From positions 1 through 7,291 of the forward strand of contig JAEXBC010000357.1 in the NCBI GenBank assembly GCA_023457875.1: 7,291 nucleotides of DNA. Direction: 5' to 3'. A model generated the notes under the pieces. It worked only from the letters and a program-made list of their open reading frames with translations, had not been told where the DNA came from and did not search any database. Shown in pieces: positions 5,412-7,291 of the stretch. How positions within the stretch are numbered: the first letter of the stretch is position 1; each line of letters opens with the position of its first letter. The stretch is from Bacillota bacterium. GTDB lineage: Bacteria > Bacillota > Clostridia > Lachnospirales > Cellulosilyticaceae. Position numbers and translations under genes: made by a program.

Positions 5412-7073
5412 CTTTAACTCACTCACCTTATCTTTAAGAATAGTGGCTGAATGATCCACCTGGGCAGTAGAAGTGTTCATTTCCTCTGAAGAGGCGTATA
5501 CTTCTTCGCAGGAAGCTGAAACCTCCTGGGCAATGGCAGATGAATTCTCAATTTTAACTAAGATGGTCTCCTTTTGCTTGTCCAGTATATTAGCTTCTTT
5601 ACTTGCTGCTTTAATCTGAGGCAAAATATTTTGTACTGCCATAATAATCGCTTCAAAGGACTCTATCATTTGATTTAAGCTTTCGGTCTGTGCATCTAGT
5701 TGTGTGTTCATATTCACAGTACCCGTCATCAATTCCTTCGTATCCTCTGACACATTTTGAATAATGGAGGAAATATTCTGAGTAGCTAGTTGACTTTGCT
5801 CTGCTAAACTTCGAATTTCCTCAGCTACTACACTAAAGCCCTTACCCATTTCACCTGCTCTTGCCGCTTCAATAGCAGCATTTAATGCAAGTAAATTAGT
5901 CTGTCTAGAAATACTTTCTATCGTTACAATAATTTCGTCGATTTTATTCATGTTCTTTTCAAAGCTTTGCATTTTATCCATATAGTCTGCAAAGTGGTTG
6001 GCAAAATCTTCTAATATGCGCATAACTTGTTTGATTTCATCATTTCCTTTGGCGGCTACTTTATTAATGTTGTCAGATTGTTCATCTATACTCGTAACCG
6101 CCTGCCTCACATGATTAACGCCTTCGCCTAATATCTTAGCTATTTCATTAATTTTAACTAAATCCTCTGCTTGTTCTACAGTTCCCTGAGTAACGCCCTG
6201 GACAGTATGGGTTATATTTTCAGTTACTCTTGACATCTCACCAGATAAATCCGAAAGACTAGCAGCTTCTTCATTTACATCATCTGCGAGCGCATTAATC
6301 TCCTGCAAAGTAGATGATATGTCCTCTTGCATTTGATTAACACTTCTACTCATATCACCAGTCTCATCATAGCAGGATAATAGCTTTGATGAGATTTTCT
6401 GCGTGAAGTCTTTATCTCTTAATGAATCAATATGCTTACTTACGCCTAAAATTCTTCTACTAATACGACCAGCAACAATAGTTGTGGCTAGGATTGATAT
6501 GATAACGAGCACTAGCATACTTACAAAAATAAAGATTAAATTTTTCATAATCCCATCGATATTATCTGAAACATCTTTACCAATAAACAGCATACCAATG
6601 GTAGCACCTGAGGCATCTTTAATCGGCTCATAGTGGGTATAATAAGGCTTTCCTTCTATTCTCAAAGACTCGTTAAGTGTTTGGGCTTGCTTTAGTACCG
6701 TTTCTGCAACATGACTGTCTGATTTTGTGCCAATGAGCTTTTCTCCATCACCAATAGTAGTTAAAATACGAACATCCTGGTAAAAGATTGTATAATCATA
6801 CCCTGTGCATTCATTTAATTCTTGAATGATATGCATCTGGGTGACACTTACATTATTCTTGTACAACATACCATCTTTTTCTTCATAAGCTCCTGGATAT
6901 TCATTATCCATCATGTACTGATAAAAATCTGCATTTGCTTCTATTTCTTTATCCATATTGTTGACACTAATTGTTATAGTTGAGAAGAGAAAAAAAACTG
7001 AAAATAAACTACATATCAAAAGTACGATAGATATTACAGTAACATAAATTCGTCCCTTTATCTTTAGTTTCAT
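5379..7073 (-). CDS. Methyl-accepting chemotaxis protein with extracellular single-Cache sensor
   Basis: This 564-residue membrane receptor would sense an external ligand and control CheA/CheW and thus flagellar bias. TM1 spans about 8-32 and TM2 about 177-201. Between them lies a single-Cache-type domain ([18 protein letters not shown] near 90-107 and [15 protein letters not shown] at 156-170), resembling the sCache_3 group. A HAMP domain follows at about 199-252, then a long coiled-coil signalling domain whose hairpin tip, [20 protein letters not shown] at 389-408, is highly conserved. Probable methylation pairs fit the family consensus one heptad apart: Gln516-Glu517, Glu523-Glu524 and Glu530-Glu531. 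There is no C-terminal NWETF-like pentapeptide for CheR/CheB tethering. The ATG at 7073 follows AAAGGAG (7088-7082, minus) by eight bases. No che or flagellar genes are in the window, so this is an orphan receptor and its ligand cannot be predicted. Confidence 0.93.
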   Translation of the reverse strand: MKLKIKGRIYVTVISIVLLICSLFSVFFLFSTITISVNNMDKEIEANADFYQYMMDNEYPGAYEEKDGMLYKNNVSVTQMHIIQELNECTGYDYTIFYQDVRILTTIGDGEKLIGTKSDSHVAETVLKQAQTLNESLRIEGKPYYTHYEPIKDASGATIGMLFIGKDVSDNIDGIMKNLIFIFVSMLVLVIISILATTIVAGRISRRILGVSKHIDSLRDKDFTQKISSKLLSCYDETGDMSRSVNQMQEDISSTLQEINALADDVNEEAASLSDLSGEMSRVTENITHTVQGVTQGTVEQAEDLVKINEIAKILGEGVNHVRQAVTSIDEQSDNINKVAAKGNDEIKQVMRILEDFANHFADYMDKMQSFEKNMNKIDEIIVTIESISRQTNLLALNAAIEAARAGEMGKGFSVVAEEIRSLAEQSQLATQNISSIIQNVSEDTKELMTGTVNMNTQLDAQTESLNQMIESFEAIIMAVQNILPQIKAASKEANILDKQKETILVKIENSSAIAQEVSASCEEVYASSEEMNTSTAQVDHSATILKDKVSELKKKIQLFKVHI

Positions 7074-7098
7074 TAAAACATCTCCTTTTAAATACAGT

Positions 7099-7160
7099 AA
7101 ATTATTAAATTGAATAAATTATAACACAAAAATTATTAAATTGATTAAATAATAACATAA
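7099..7160. repeat. 31-bp imperfect tandem duplication upstream of the chemoreceptor gene
   Basis: Positions 7099-7129 and 7130-7160 are the same 31-bp AT-rich unit, matching at 28 of 31 positions. The copy nearer the gene contains the TG-T-TATAAT element; the distal copy holds its counterpart TG-T-TATTAT (7157-7149, minus). The unit is thus a duplicated promoter core, with a possible second start about 31 bp upstream of the first. Confidence 0.8.
7118..7126 (-). promoter_or_regulatory. Extended -10 promoter element of the chemoreceptor gene
   Basis: The minus strand reads TG-T-TATAAT, a perfect -10 with the TGn extension that can replace a -35 box; no good -35 is visible 17 bases upstream. 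Transcription would start near 7111, giving a leader of about 40 nt. I see no flagellar sigma-D type promoter here. Confidence 0.55.
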
Positions 7161-7218
7161 AATTAACTATTTCGACATTATTTCTTATGACGGAATATTT
7201 TTATGTAAAAGTATAAGA

Positions 7219-7255
7219 AGTGCTCAATTAATAGCAAAATAGCTAATTGAGCACT
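7219..7255. promoter_or_regulatory. 12-bp hairpin near the right edge
   Basis: AGTGCTCAATTA (7219-7230) is an exact inverted repeat of 7244-7255 around a 13-nt loop. On the minus strand the stem is followed by a T-rich but interrupted run (TCTTATACTTTTA), so it may be a weak terminator for a gene entering from the right. On the plus strand no T-run follows. It could equally be a leader hairpin or operator. Confidence 0.5.
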
Positions 7256-7260
7256 CCAAA

Positions 7261-7289
7261 TTGACCTTCTATATTATACCCTATATTCT
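7261..7289 (+). promoter_or_regulatory. Possible promoter reading out of the right edge
   Basis: TTGACC (7261-7266) and TATTCT (7284-7289) are 17 bases apart, matching consensus at five and four of six positions. It would drive a gene to the right of the window. In the same stretch the minus strand has TATAAT (7278-7273), whose -35 would lie outside the window. Both are weak claims because only one edge is visible. Confidence 0.28.
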
Positions 7290-7291
7290 AC

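Noticed and set aside
6403..6633. Plus-strand open frame of 76 codons antisense to the chemoreceptor
   Set aside because: Hydrophobic only because it mirrors the membrane-helix and HAMP codons; no RBS.
7161..7200. Sigma-D (flagellar) promoter for the chemoreceptor, from a GTCGAAAT-like box on the minus strand
   Set aside because: Only six of eight bases match the -10 and no TAAA-like -35 lies at the required distance.
1..7291. CRISPR array, transposon, phage, toxin-antitoxin or retron-like system
   Set aside because: No spaced repeats, transposase, terminal inverted repeats, reverse transcriptase or small paired ORFs are visible; the genes are typical chromosomal ones with individual promoters and terminators.

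Overview
The window looks like an ordinary chromosomal stretch of a low-GC, anaerobic, Gram-positive bacterium of the Clostridia, probably Lachnospirales-like. This rests on AT-rich intergenic DNA, strong AGGAGG-type ribosome binding sites, a SpoVB-type flippase remnant, a DUF1836 protein, a clostridial-style ATP-dependent PEP carboxykinase and a Cache-type chemoreceptor. No organism name can be assigned from sequence alone. The flippase hints at, but does not prove, an endospore former.

Layout, left to right. Positions 1-605 (+) hold the C-terminal part of a membrane flippase of the SpoVB/polysaccharide-transporter type, cut by the left edge. It converges on a class V aminotransferase resembling SufS/Csd cysteine desulfurases (633-1925, -). 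A perfect 14-bp hairpin with a minus-strand U-tract overlaps the last codons of the flippase and serves as the aminotransferase terminator. A 275-bp intergenic region then carries a near-consensus promoter, a hairpin at the predicted mRNA 5' end and a strong RBS, all for pckA (2201-3862, +). An 18-bp bidirectional terminator separates pckA from a convergent DUF1836 gene (3948-4586, -), whose central part resembles a MerR-type DNA-binding domain. Divergent from it is a hemolysin III/PAQR-family seven-helix membrane protein (4754-5395, +). That gene overlaps tail to tail by 17 bp with a methyl-accepting chemotaxis protein (5379-7073, -). The upstream DNA of the chemoreceptor contains a 31-bp tandem duplication that duplicates an extended -10 element. 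The right edge holds a 12-bp-stem hairpin flanked by promoter-like hexamers.

Every complete gene appears to be its own transcription unit: neighbours alternate in strand and are separated by divergent promoters or convergent terminators. No operon links them, and no common pathway is evident. The functions are central carbon metabolism (pckA), sulfur transfer (aminotransferase), membrane physiology (HlyIII), sensing (chemoreceptor) and an uncharacterised possible regulator (DUF1836).

I found no CRISPR array, transposase, phage gene, tRNA, rRNA, reverse transcriptase or toxin-antitoxin pair, and nothing I can honestly present as a new biological system. The items most worth a second look are the 5'-terminal hairpin of the pckA leader, the duplicated promoter of the chemoreceptor, the MerR-like segment of the DUF1836 protein, the active-site region of the aminotransferase and the hairpin at the right edge.
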